From NCBI GenBank assembly GCA_963797265.1, contig CAWCOY010000002.1, positions 682,001-746,000 of the forward strand: 64,000 nt of DNA, in the 5' to 3' direction. This document shows, in pieces, positions 42,474 through 50,084 of this stretch. Position 1 is the first letter of the stretch, and the number at the start of each line of letters is the position of its first letter. The position numbers and the translations under genes are program-made. A model generated the notes under the pieces. That model made no database searches, was not told the origin of the DNA, and saw nothing but the letters and a program-made list of their open reading frames with translations. This DNA comes from DASUPK01 sp963797265 (GTDB lineage Bacteria; Actinomycetota; Thermoleophilia; Solirubrobacterales; 70-9).

Positions 42474-42839
42474 ATGTCATGGATTCCCGGACCCTTGCAG
42501 GTCCGTAGTGCGGCTCAAGCCCTCAGCAGGATCAATCGGGCCGGGGGGCCGCGCCGACTACGCCTGGTCCGGGTCGGGCGCCCGCAGGGGCGACTCATCC
42601 CGAGCACCGAGGTGATCGTGGAGGTAGAAACGGTGAGCGGGGAGGTTGTCCGCTTCGATCCTGAGCTGCCAGTCCCGTTCTTCTATGCCTGGGGGTATAG
42701 GCTCGCTCGGCGCCTCGGGCTCCCGGTGGCATCGACGCTCGATCCGGAGGATCTCAGCTTCGAGCTGCCCGTGCCGGGTTGGGCGTGGCCGGGCGGGCGC
42801 GGAGATCTCGACGAGCAACGGCGGCAGCGCCAGACCTGA
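42474..42839 (+). CDS. Hypothetical protein
   Basis: Up to 121 residues. The stretch EVIVEVETVSGEVVRFDPEL, then PVPFFYAWGYRLARRLGLPV and DPEDLSFELPVPGW has coding-like composition with aromatic and proline spacing. No family is recognised. The ATG at 42474 lacks a clear ribosome site; a GTG near 42616 is possible. The complementary strand is also open, so this call is tentative. Confidence 0.42.
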   Translation: MSWIPGPLQVRSAAQALSRINRAGGPRRLRLVRVGRPQGRLIPSTEVIVEVETVSGEVVRFDPELPVPFFYAWGYRLARRLGLPVASTLDPEDLSFELPVPGWAWPGGRGDLDEQRRQRQT

Positions 42840-42893
42840 GGGAAGGAGAGCGAACACCTGGAACGCCGGGCACGCAGCGCTGACGCCGGTACC

Positions 42894-42923
42894 GAGTGTC
42901 GCTTTGGACGAGAAGCGGCACTC
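42894..42923. repeat. GCTGCTTT-type stem-loop repeat, copy C (compensated)
   Basis: GAGTGTCGCTT (42894-42904) pairs with AAGCGGCACTC (42913-42923) over 11 bp with one U-G wobble, around an 8-nt TGGACGAG loop. Relative to copies B and E both arms changed (TGCTT/AAGCA to CGCTT/AAGCG), keeping the pairing. Confidence 0.65.
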
Positions 42924-43013
42924 CGCACCGAAAGCGACCCGGATCGTCGGCCTCGTGCTTCTGGGGCACGGAGCAGCTACCCCCATGCTCATCCCGCCCG
43001 CTAGGTTGATTTC

Positions 43014-43379
43014 GTGCCAGGCTCGGAGGAGATCCTGCGATCCGCGTATCGCGCGTTCAACGCCCGCGACATCGACGCGGCGATCCAGCTGATGCACCCC
43101 GAGGTCGACTGGCCCAACGCGTGGGAGGGCGGTCGGGTCGTCGGCCGCACGGCGGTCCGCGACTACTGGACCAGACAGTTCGCCGCCATCTCGAGCAAGG
43201 TTCAACCTGAGGGCTTCACCGAGGAGCCCGACGGCAGCATCACGGTCGATGTCCATCAGGTCGTGCACGATGCGCGCACCGGTGAGTTCATCTCCGACTC
43301 CCGCGTTCGCCACCGCTATCGCCTCGAAGATGGACTAGTCCTCCGGATGGACGTTCTGGAAGCGCCTGGCCGGCCCTAG
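43014..43379 (+). CDS. SnoaL-like/nuclear transport factor 2 family protein
   Basis: 121 residues from a GTG at 43014. EEILRSAYRAFNARDIDAAIQLMHPEVDWPN and VVGRTAVRDYWTRQF are typical of the SnoaL-like NTF2 fold, and the C-terminal strands (VDVHQVVHDARTG) complete it. Probable small-molecule isomerase or hydrolase-like protein without assigned substrate. Confidence 0.85.
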   Translation: MPGSEEILRSAYRAFNARDIDAAIQLMHPEVDWPNAWEGGRVVGRTAVRDYWTRQFAAISSKVQPEGFTEEPDGSITVDVHQVVHDARTGEFISDSRVRHRYRLEDGLVLRMDVLEAPGRP

Positions 43380-43442
43380 GACCGGCCCATCCGCGTTGCT
43401 CCTGTTCGCGCGAAGCGGCAGTCCTAGCGATGGCCGCAGAAA

Positions 43443-43466
43443 GTGCTGCTTTGCATGGAAAGCAGC
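43443..43466. repeat. GCTGCTTT stem-loop repeat, copy B (perfect)
   Basis: GCTGCTTT (43445-43452), loop GCATGG, AAAGCAGC (43459-43466): a perfect 8-bp stem in the intergenic space between the SnoaL-like and DHFR-like genes. Confidence 0.72.
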
Positions 43467-43579
43467 GGTTTGACGCTGCACTCCTGCTTCTCGCTCGAAG
43501 CGACACTCTGCCGGACCTGCGGTGCGGATTTCCGCTCCCCTGGGTCGGCCGCAGGGGCGGGATGACTCGGACTGCGGTA

Positions 43580-44173
43580 TCAGGCCGACTCACCGCCCGC
43601 GCGCCGGTAACGCTCGTAGATCACCCGTGAGCCGAACGTCCTGGTCTCGATCAGGTCCAGCGGGACGTCTTCGGTGACCGGCGGCAGGAACGGCGTGCCG
43701 CCACCGACGACGACCGGATGGCGGAACATGCGCAGCTCGTCGACGAGGCCGAGCTCGATCGCCGCCGCGGCCAGGCCGGCGCCTCCGATCGAGACGTCTT
43801 TGTCGGTCGCGTCGAGCGCCGCGGCGACCTCCGCGGCCACCGACGCCTCGGCGAGCCGGGCGTTGCCCTCGACGCTGTGGAGCGTGCGGCTGAAGACGAC
43901 CTTCGGGATCGCGCACCAGACGTCGGCGAACTCGGCGGCGGCACTCGAGGGGACCGCCCCGATCTCGTTGTCGCGCATCGACGGATCCGTCTCCCACGGC
44001 AGCATCGTCTCGTAAAGCCCGCGGCCTAACAGATAGCCGCCGAGCTCGCCTACCTCCGCGAGGTGGAAACGAAACAGCTCCTCGCTGGGGGCCGTCCACT
44101 CGAACGCGCCCTCGCGGTCGTTGATGAAGGCGTCAACCGAGACGCTCATCGAGTAGATCAGCACCGGCTTCAC
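43580..44173 (-). CDS. Dihydrofolate reductase/RibD-C family protein
   Basis: 197 residues. MKPVLIYSMSVSVDAFINDREG opens the RibD-like reductase fold. YLLGRGLYETMLPWE, VVFSRTL and DVSIGGAGLAAAAIELGLVDEL are the family blocks. Such stand-alone proteins are NADPH-dependent reductases of unknown substrate and not usually true folate reductases. Divergent from the methyltransferase gene by 25 bp. Confidence 0.9.
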   Translation of the reverse strand: MKPVLIYSMSVSVDAFINDREGAFEWTAPSEELFRFHLAEVGELGGYLLGRGLYETMLPWETDPSMRDNEIGAVPSSAAAEFADVWCAIPKVVFSRTLHSVEGNARLAEASVAAEVAAALDATDKDVSIGGAGLAAAAIELGLVDELRMFRHPVVVGGGTPFLPPVTEDVPLDLIETRTFGSRVIYERYRRAGGESA

Positions 44174-44198
44174 GGGCGCGTGATGTTATTGCTGGGGC

Positions 44199-44732
44199 AT
44201 GGCGGGCAAGGCATCGGAGCGGTTCGTCTGGGCGGTCGACACTCTGGAGGTCCGCCCGGCCGACCGCCTGCTCGAGGTCGGCTGCGGCCACGGCGTTGCG
44301 GTCTCCCTGGCTTGCGAGAGGCTGACGACGGGAACGATCACCGCGATCGACCGCTCGCCCAAGATGATCGAGATGGCCACGCGGAGGAACCGCGAGCACG
44401 TCGACGCCGGCAGGGCTCTGCTCGAGGCCATCGCGCTGGAGGACGCCGACCTCGGCGATCGGCGCTTCGACAAGGTCTTCGCCTTCAACGTCGCTCCCTT
44501 CTGGCAGCAGCCGGAGGCGGCGCTCGGTGCCGTCCGCGAGCACCTCGCCCGGGACGGGGCCGTCTACCTCTTCTGGGACGCGCGCCACTCCGCGCCGGAG
44601 CGAGCCCGGGACCTCGGGAACGAGCTGGCCGATCGGCTACGCGAGGGCGGATTCTCCGTCGACAGGGTGCTGGTCGAGGACCTGCGCCCGGTCCCCGCGG
44701 TCTGCGCGATGGGGCGGCCCCAGGGCGGATGA
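44199..44732 (+). CDS. Class I SAM-dependent methyltransferase
   Basis: 177 residues. The SAM-binding motif LLEVGCGHGVAVSLA, acidic residue in ITAIDRSPKM and motif IV-like KVFAFNVAPFW are present. It is short but complete for the Rossmann core. Substrate unknown. Divergent from the DHFR-like gene. Confidence 0.88.
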   Translation: MAGKASERFVWAVDTLEVRPADRLLEVGCGHGVAVSLACERLTTGTITAIDRSPKMIEMATRRNREHVDAGRALLEAIALEDADLGDRRFDKVFAFNVAPFWQQPEAALGAVREHLARDGAVYLFWDARHSAPERARDLGNELADRLREGGFSVDRVLVEDLRPVPAVCAMGRPQGG

Positions 44733-44855
44733 GCATGGACCGCAACGCCGTGTCGCGTTCCCATGCGAGCTGCACCCTCGACGGTCGGAACCGAGAGTGC
44801 TGCTTTCGCGTGAATAGAGAAGGCTGAGCCGCGTCGGAGGCCTAGCCGTCAAATA

Positions 44856-44877
44856 GCTGCTTTGGACGAAAAGCAGC
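44856..44877. repeat. GCTGCTTT stem-loop repeat, copy E (perfect)
   Basis: GCTGCTTT (44856-44863), loop GGACGA, AAAGCAGC (44870-44877): a perfect 8-bp stem identical in its arms to copy B with a different loop. Confidence 0.72.
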
Positions 44878-44896
44878 ACCCTGAATTCGTGCGTCT

Positions 44897-44956
44897 CCGA
44901 AAGATCGGATAGGCGGCCCGATCCGTTTCTCGCTACCACCCGACGCGGATCCGCGA
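44897..44956. repeat. Composite hairpin repeat, copy 2 (divergent)
   Basis: A short stem CCGA-AAGA-TCGG (44897-44908) precedes GGCGGCCCGATCCG, then TTTCTCGCTACCAC and GCGGATCCGCGA. The alignment to the copies at 51716 and 57038 is clear from CCCGAT to CTCGCTAC and again at GGATCCGCGA. Confidence 0.65.
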
Positions 44957-45109
44957 GACCACTCGGCATCCCAACTAGGGAGTCCTCACTCCCGCATTCA
45001 TGCGAAGGGAGGCGTGCGCTTGCGATACGAGCCGCCCGATGAGCGTAATGAGCTCGGAACCGAATCGAGAGCGGGAGATGTGAGCACATGACCCGATTGA
45101 GAGGAGTGA

Positions 45110-45490
45110 ATGACCGCGACGCGAGAAGTGATCCTCGGCGGAGAGGTCCCGAGCGGGGTAGATCCCTATTCGCCTGCGGTGCGCGCGGGCGATTTCTTGT
45201 TCGTCTCAGGTCAGCCGGGTGTGGATCCGGCGACGGCGCAGCCGGTCGGGTCCGTGTTTGGCGAGCAGGCAAGACAAGCGTTCCGGAACCTCTTTGCAGT
45301 GCTTCGCGCGGGTGGTAGTCGTCCTGATCTGGTGGTCGAAACGACTGTGCTGATTGCCGACGCAAGCGATTTCGCTGAACTCAACGAGCTGACCCTTGGA
45401 AACTGGTGCTCCTCGGCGCGAGAAGCAGCCGCTACCGGAGCAGGTCGATCCGTAGGTCTCCCTCATGCCGAGCGACACTCACGTCGTTAG
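45110..45490 (+). CDS. Second RidA-like protein with degenerate C-terminus
   Basis: 126 residues behind GAGGAG. The first 95 residues match RidA/YjgF proteins (YSPAVRAGDFLFVSGQPGVDP, EQARQAFRNLFAVLRAGG, VLIADASDFAELNE). After LNE the normal VYxxFFxxxPARTTVxVxxLP segment is replaced by LTLGNWCSSAREAAATGAGR, and the protein ends early. The substrate arginine and the terminal glutamate are not in their normal context. The gene is probably frameshifted or fused to repeat-derived sequence and inactive as a deaminase. Confidence 0.6.
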   Translation: MTATREVILGGEVPSGVDPYSPAVRAGDFLFVSGQPGVDPATAQPVGSVFGEQARQAFRNLFAVLRAGGSRPDLVVETTVLIADASDFAELNELTLGNWCSSAREAAATGAGRSVGLPHAERHSRR

Positions 45491-45502
45491 CGCTAGGTCC
45501 GG

Positions 45503-45709
45503 TCATGCTGGCGAGTGCCACGGGCCGAACTCGGTCGTCGCATCCGGCTGCTCGATCCAAACCTGGCGCAGAGCCTCAGGACTTTCATCATCAGCGAACC
45601 GAAGTTCGAACACGTTGCTTCCACCGGCGAGCTGCATATCTCCGTTGGCATCCAGGCAAAGGCCTGCAATGAAGGTGCTAGCGCTGAAGTCCGGTTCTGT
45701 CCTATCCAT
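45503..45709 (-). CDS. Small hypothetical protein
   Basis: 68 residues from the ATG at 45709, with GGAGAG seven bases upstream. It reads MDRTEPDFSASTFIAGLCLD, then GDMQLAGGSNVFELRFADD and EALRQVWIEQPDATTEFGPW. Coding-like and acidic, but no family is recognised. It converges with the degenerate RidA-like gene, leaving 12 bp. Confidence 0.55.
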   Translation of the reverse strand: MDRTEPDFSASTFIAGLCLDANGDMQLAGGSNVFELRFADDESPEALRQVWIEQPDATTEFGPWHSPA

Positions 45710-45873
45710 GGGCGCTCTCCGCGTCGATATCTCGGTCGGCCACGGAAACTCTGACGCCCCTGCCGGACCTACTAACGGCCACCGCCGCACCACCCCTTTG
45801 GGACGGGGGGCGCGAGCTTGGGAGGACCCCAGCCCCACTAACCGCCCGCGAGCGGCGTTACTGCAGTTCCCGA

Positions 45874-46419
45874 TCAACCAGCCCTTGATTGCCGGCGACT
45901 CGTAAGCCCCTCCAGGACGACCTCGATGGCGGACTTGGACTTGCGGGGCGCACTGCCCTCGCCGATCGCTTCGCTTGCGACGCGCACCTGTTGGGCAACT
46001 TTCCCGGTCCGCTCGGCGAGCATCCCGATGTTCTTTGCTGCCTCGCCGAGACCCGTCGTCGTTGCGCGACTCGGCAAGTGGATGCCGGAGATCCCCTTGT
46101 TCTTCTTTCGAGTGACGGCAATACCCGCAGCGACTCCGGCAAGCCCCGTTCCCGTCGCGATCAGCGGAGTCTTGAGCTTTTTCGCGGTCGACGTGACGGC
46201 GTTACCGGCGGCGTTCGCGCCCTTCGTCGTTGCATCCTTGGCCGCGTCGAGCGCGCCCTTCTGACTCGACGAACTCGCCTTGCGCTTGGGCGTTCTTGAG
46301 GTCTGCGAACGGCTCGCGCTGGAGCGCGACTTCGCGGCCGTGCGGCCGTTTGCCGATGTGCGCCTATTTGACCTGGTTCCCGAACCTGCACGCGACTTGG
46401 TCTTGGTCTGCTGAGCCAT
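45874..46419 (-). CDS. Lys/Arg/Ser/Ala-rich protein with central hydrophobic segment
   Basis: 181 residues from the ATG at 46419. The first 75 residues are histone-H1-like, very basic and low in complexity (TKTKSRAGSGTRSNRR, KRKASSSSQKG). A hydrophobic helix follows (TPLIATGTGLAGVAAGIAV), then a soluble tail (GLGEAAKNIGMLAERTGKVA). This is either a membrane-anchored nucleic-acid-binding protein or a nucleoid/envelope tether. Similar proteins accompany stress-type small genes such as those at 49-52 kb. Function unknown. Confidence 0.7.
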   Translation of the reverse strand: MAQQTKTKSRAGSGTRSNRRTSANGRTAAKSRSSASRSQTSRTPKRKASSSSQKGALDAAKDATTKGANAAGNAVTSTAKKLKTPLIATGTGLAGVAAGIAVTRKKNKGISGIHLPSRATTTGLGEAAKNIGMLAERTGKVAQQVRVASEAIGEGSAPRKSKSAIEVVLEGLTSRRQSRAG

Positions 46420-46566
46420 TGGAGAGAGTCCTTTCCCCTGGGGGTTCCAACAATGACTACCCACTTCCAAGAGGACCAGTCGCAAATTGCGAATTCTGTG
46501 CGTTTCCGGTTCCCCGACTGCGCACACGACCTGAGCGCCGCCAAGCATGAGCGGAACCGCCTCTCT

Positions 46567-47331
46567 TCAGCGTCGTTCGTCGCGGAACATCGCAAGCGCG
46601 TGCGCCCCCGCGGGGTGCGCGCGAAACTCCCGCACGACCGCCGCCATTGCCACCGGCAGCTCCCCGGGTTGCGGCAGGGGCACCCCGTATTCCGGCGGCA
46701 TCAAGACAGACGCCGCCAGCGCGGCGAACGTCAGGTCGGCGGCGGTGAACCGATCGCCGCAGAGATATGGCCGGGCGTCGCTCAGCCGCTTTGCAACGGC
46801 GTCGAACGTCATCCTCACCTGCGCCTCGGAGTACGCCGCGGTTGCGGGCGTGATGTCGAGGTAGCGATCGATCATCCGTGCGACCGCCGGATATGCCAGC
46901 GGCAGTGCCCGGCGCTCCCAGGCCGGGACGCCGGTACACGCGTACGCGATGGCGAGATCGCGACGTCCGCGCATAGCGTTGTACATCCACCTTCGTCCAT
47001 GTGGTCCCAGGTTCGTGTCGAAGTCGCGTTCCAGGGCTCGAACCTCCGCGGCGGCGCCTGGTTCGTCCGGGTAGAGCCGCTGACCCGGCGGGGCGTTGGC
47101 GTCGGCCTCGTCGACGATGTCGGCCGAGTCGGCCAGCACCCGATCGCCGCACACGAGCACCGGGACGGTCGTCCCACCCCCCGCTCGGCGCACGGCAAGC
47201 CAGTGGATGAGCTGCAGGTGCGCCTGCTCTCGGTACCTGACGCCCGCGTGATCCAGCGCCCAGCGAGCCTTTTCGCAGTAATGGCTGATTGGAATCGTGA
47301 TCAAGACGCACCGCTGGCCGGATGAGCTCAT
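46567..47331 (-). CDS. Glutathione S-transferase family protein
   Basis: 254 residues. The thioredoxin-like N-terminal domain has SHYCEKARWALDHAGV with a Cys at the active position and TTVPVLVCGDRVLADSADI (cis-Pro and the thiol-binding Asp/Ser). The all-helical C-terminal domain ends with YLCGDRFTAADLTFAALAA. Actinobacteria mostly use mycothiol, so the cosubstrate may not be glutathione. Confidence 0.86.
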   Translation of the reverse strand: MSSSGQRCVLITIPISHYCEKARWALDHAGVRYREQAHLQLIHWLAVRRAGGGTTVPVLVCGDRVLADSADIVDEADANAPPGQRLYPDEPGAAAEVRALERDFDTNLGPHGRRWMYNAMRGRRDLAIAYACTGVPAWERRALPLAYPAVARMIDRYLDITPATAAYSEAQVRMTFDAVAKRLSDARPYLCGDRFTAADLTFAALAASVLMPPEYGVPLPQPGELPVAMAAVVREFRAHPAGAHALAMFRDERR

Positions 47332-47426
47332 TTGGACTAGATCATCCTCACTCCCGATCAGGGAGACGCGTCCAAAGGACGGATCACAGCCTCCGAGACT
47401 CTCTGGACGTCACCGGTACCCGGGCT

Positions 47427-47672
47427 CTACCGCCGACGAAGCCGCCAGCGCGATGTCGAGCCATCTCGGCGCTCGAGCGAATCTCCCATCAGCCACAGCA
47501 GCGGAGGCCAAAGGCCAACGAACAGCGCTCGGCGCTCCGCGTTTCCGCGTTCGCTCTGATCATGGGTCTTCGCCCTGATCCAAAGCCCGATGCAGAGGAA
47601 GACGGAGGCCATCGAGGCCACATGCAGATGCCAACCTCGTAGACCTGCCCGGTGGACCAAATTGACCAACAC
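47427..47672 (-). CDS. Small membrane protein of an FVGLWxP family
   Basis: Up to 81 residues. The segment ASVFLCIGLWIRAKTHDQSE followed by ERRALFVGLWPPLLWLMGDS gives two helices with the motif FVGLWxPxxLxLG. The same motif occurs in the protein at 60955 (GIFVGLWVPSILALGAFL), which supports a real gene. Start uncertain: GTG at 47672 or ATG at 47612; no ribosome site is clear, so it could also be a remnant. Confidence 0.48.
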   Translation of the reverse strand: MLVNLVHRAGLRGWHLHVASMASVFLCIGLWIRAKTHDQSERGNAERRALFVGLWPPLLWLMGDSLERRDGSTSRWRLRRR

Positions 47673-47765
47673 GATCGGGCTTATTGCCCAATCGGTCGCC
47701 TCCTAACCCGCGGCTGATCGAGGCCGTCCGGTGTGGCCCGGAGCCCGCGCGGGTAATTGCCTCCG

Positions 47766-48482
47766 ATGCCGCGCAAGCAGGCCTTTCCACAACATCTGGC
47801 GACGGCTGGTCGATGGCCGTTGGGTGTCGCGGTGACGTCCTGGCGCTACCTGTGGCGGACGACACCCCTCTACCGGGATGAGGTCGAGGGGAACCTGGAG
47901 TCCGATTCACCCCCGGCGCTGCCGGCCGAGGTGCAGCACGATGAGATCCAGATCCCGAAGGATGGGGCCGGCCCCTTGTTTCGTCGCCGCTACCGGGTGC
48001 GGATCCGGAGCAGCGACCTCTCAGCGGAAGAGCTCGTCCGACGAGTCGCCGCCGAACCGGATTCGGTCGCGCCTTCGGAGTTCGCGACGTTTCGCAAGCT
48101 CAACGGCGCCGAAGGTCGGATGCAGGTGAACGACGAGTATGTCGTCCGAATGGCGGGGCCCTGGGATGGGCCGGTCCGGGTGGTCAAACGCGAGGCCGCC
48201 ATGTTTCGGCTCGCCACGCTCGAGGGTCATCTTGAGGCCGGGCAAATCGAGTTCCGGGCGTGCGAGGAAGGCGAGCACGTCGTCTTCGAGATCGAGAGCT
48301 GGGCGCGGAGCAAGGACCGTCTCACCGACCTGCTCTACGACCGGCTTCGGATGAGCAAGGAGATCCAGCTCCACGTGTGGACGTCCACTCTCGAGCGAAT
48401 CGTCAAGCTCTCGGGTGGGACGAGGAGCGGTGGAATCGAGATCCACACTCGGAAGGTCGGGGCCACAGCACTTGACGAGTGA
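47766..48482 (+). CDS. DUF1990-related protein, first of a tandem pair
   Basis: 238 residues. SWRYLWRTTPLYRDEVEG and FRRRYRVRIRSSDLSAEELV precede the DUF1990-like core VKREAAMFRLATLEGHLEAG, QIEFRACEEGEHVVFEIESW and MSKEIQLHVWTSTLERIVKL. The family has no known function; its fold is START-like in prediction. It overlaps the next DUF1990 gene by 11 bp. ATG at 47766 preferred over a TTG three codons earlier. Confidence 0.78.
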   Translation: MPRKQAFPQHLATAGRWPLGVAVTSWRYLWRTTPLYRDEVEGNLESDSPPALPAEVQHDEIQIPKDGAGPLFRRRYRVRIRSSDLSAEELVRRVAAEPDSVAPSEFATFRKLNGAEGRMQVNDEYVVRMAGPWDGPVRVVKREAAMFRLATLEGHLEAGQIEFRACEEGEHVVFEIESWARSKDRLTDLLYDRLRMSKEIQLHVWTSTLERIVKLSGGTRSGGIEIHTRKVGATALDE

Positions 48483-49188
48483 ACGACGTCTCGCCGGCGG
48501 TCCCCCGTGGCTGGGAGGTGACGTCGCTGCCCAACTCGAGCGGGTGCACGATCTCCAGCTGAACTTCGACCCCACGCGGCTCTCCTCCGTCAAGCACGAT
48601 GCCTGGCATGTGGATGACTACTGCCGCGCGCTGCCGCCAGAGCCGCCCGGAGAGCCGACTGATTCCGGTTCGTTCGAGACCGCGAAGGGCCTGCTTCGCG
48701 ACTACGAATTCGCGGATCCCGAGCGCATCCGGGCCTACTACCGAGCCGATGCGCCGCTGGTGGGTCGCGACATGCTGCTCGAAATTCGCTATCACGCCTT
48801 GCGGGTGCGGGTCGGCGTACGGATCGGCGTCGTCTTCGACGAGGTCCGCGAGATCGGCGATCGGAGTGCGCGTATCTGGGGCTGGGCGTACCAGACCCTC
48901 AACGGGCACCTGGAGCGCGGTCAGATGGATTACCAGGTTTGGAAGTGGCTCGACACGGGCGAGGTTGAGTACCGGATCCACGCCCTGGCGCAGGTCGCCA
49001 AGACGCGCAACCCCGTCCTCGATCTCGGCTTTCGCCTCGTTGGTAGGCGTCATCAGGTCCGATTCGCCCGTCGCTGCGCTGAGCGCATGAAGCAACTCGT
49101 CGAGTCGCATCTCGATGCCGGCCGGCCCGAGCCGGCGGCGAGACAGCGAGCCGGGATTCTGGAGGCCCCGAGTTCGGAACTTCACTGA
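48472..49188 (+). CDS. DUF1990 family protein, second of a tandem pair
   Basis: 238 residues from a TTG at 48472 inside the end of the preceding gene. DDYCRALPPEPPGEPTDSG, LLRDYEFADPERIRAYY, RDMLLEIRYHALRVRVGVRI, GHLERGQMDYQVWKWLDTG and RIHALAQVAKTRNP follow the DUF1990 pattern along the full length. It shares the GHLExGQ block with its upstream neighbour, so the pair are diverged paralogues and probably act together. Confidence 0.84.
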   Translation: MTSERRLAGGPPWLGGDVAAQLERVHDLQLNFDPTRLSSVKHDAWHVDDYCRALPPEPPGEPTDSGSFETAKGLLRDYEFADPERIRAYYRADAPLVGRDMLLEIRYHALRVRVGVRIGVVFDEVREIGDRSARIWGWAYQTLNGHLERGQMDYQVWKWLDTGEVEYRIHALAQVAKTRNPVLDLGFRLVGRRHQVRFARRCAERMKQLVESHLDAGRPEPAARQRAGILEAPSSELH

Positions 49189-49236
49189 AGCGGGTTCGTC
49201 GGAGGACCTCACTCGGGCCAGCGGCCCGCAAACTCC

Positions 49237-49259
49237 AAGGGCCCTCTTTCGAGGCCCTT
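49237..49259. terminator. Probable terminator/hairpin after the DUF1990 pair
   Basis: AAGGGCCCTC-TTTC-GAGGCCCTT forms a 9-bp stem with one bulge, 48 bp past the stop. Its core matches the variable hairpin of the composite repeat at 51716 but the conserved second hairpin is absent. Confidence 0.55.
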
Positions 49260-49478
49260 ACATGAGCGCCGCGCGGCATCGGTGGCGGAGCCAATGGCGT
49301 TATCCGAACACTCGTTTGGTTGGTGTCTCAGCGGGTACACAGTCGGAGCGAGGCAGCTTTGCTTCGCCCAAACGCGAAGCACCTGCCCGTCCAGTCTGGG
49401 AGCAAAGGGGCGAGTGTGACCACTCCAGGTCAGCTTGCACGGCCCAGGCGGGAGACGCAAGACAGGAGAAGTAAACGC

Positions 49479-49805
49479 ATGGAAGCCGCAACGAAGTCCG
49501 GCGCTCTGCGCACCGATTCAGTCCGCCGTCAGGGGCGTATTCGCCGCCTGACGACCGAGACCAAGCAGGCGTTCAAAACCACCGAGTTCTGGGGGATGGT
49601 CGGCGTCATTGCCGCGATTCTCGTCAGCGCCGCCGTGATCAAGGGCGGCGACACCGACGGAACCGACGAGTTCATCGCCCGGCAGGCATGGCTCTACGTC
49701 GCAATCGTGGCCGGTGCCTACTTCATCGGTCGCGGGCTGGCCAAGTCTGGGTCGCGCGATCCGTACACCGAGAGTCTCGAGGAGGGCGATCGGAACGGTC
49801 GCTAG
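49479..49805 (+). CDS. Small two-helix membrane protein
   Basis: 108 residues from the ATG at 49479 behind AGGAGA. A basic N-terminus (RRQGRIRRLTTETKQAFK) leads into helix 1 (FWGMVGVIAAILVSAAVI). After DTDGTDEFIARQ comes helix 2 (AWLYVAIVAGAYFIGRGLA). A similar layout occurs in actinobacterial proteins of unknown function near stress genes. No enzymatic motif. Confidence 0.75.
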   Translation: MEAATKSGALRTDSVRRQGRIRRLTTETKQAFKTTEFWGMVGVIAAILVSAAVIKGGDTDGTDEFIARQAWLYVAIVAGAYFIGRGLAKSGSRDPYTESLEEGDRNGR

Positions 49806-49927
49806 CGGATGCTCCCAGCCGGGGCCCCAAGGCCCCGGCTGGGTTATTCCTTCGAGACACCGGTAGCAGGCGGCAAACGATATTCGTGATCTGGAAACGA
49901 TCTGGGGAACGCACACAGGTGCGCTTT

Positions 49928-50008
49928 ATGCCTGGCTGCCTTCTCTGGTCGATCGTCCTTTCGATCGCGCTCACCATCTTGCTGAATCTGCTGATCAGAT
50001 TGTTCTAG
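49928..50008 (+). CDS. 26-residue hydrophobic peptide
   Basis: ATG at 49928 and stop at 50006. MPGCLLWSIVLSIALTILL then NLLIRLF is a single membrane helix. AGGTG lies seven bases upstream. Its shape resembles known bacterial membrane micropeptides. Tentative because of its length, but codon positions are consistent and it sits in an otherwise gene-free gap. Confidence 0.5.
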   Translation: MPGCLLWSIVLSIALTILLNLLIRLF

Positions 50009-50084
50009 CGGGGGGTGAGCTGGACGATCGGAATCGTCCGGTTTGCCTGGGCGTCGGGGTGTGCTCGGAAATCGTGGAGCCGAA

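Larger units (their letters stand above)
44733..45109. other. Intergenic region holding several repeat stem-loops
   Basis: No frame looks coding. It contains a degenerate GCTGCTTT element (about 44790-44815), a perfect one (44856-44877), composite repeat copy 2 (44897-44956) and a GGGAGT-CCTC-ACTCCC hairpin near 44976-44991. The dense packing marks a repeat hotspot before the RidA-like gene. Confidence 0.65.

Noticed and set aside
42558..43313. 251-codon open frame on the minus strand
   Set aside because: Antisense to the SnoaL-like gene and spanning a stem-loop repeat; no recognisable domain.
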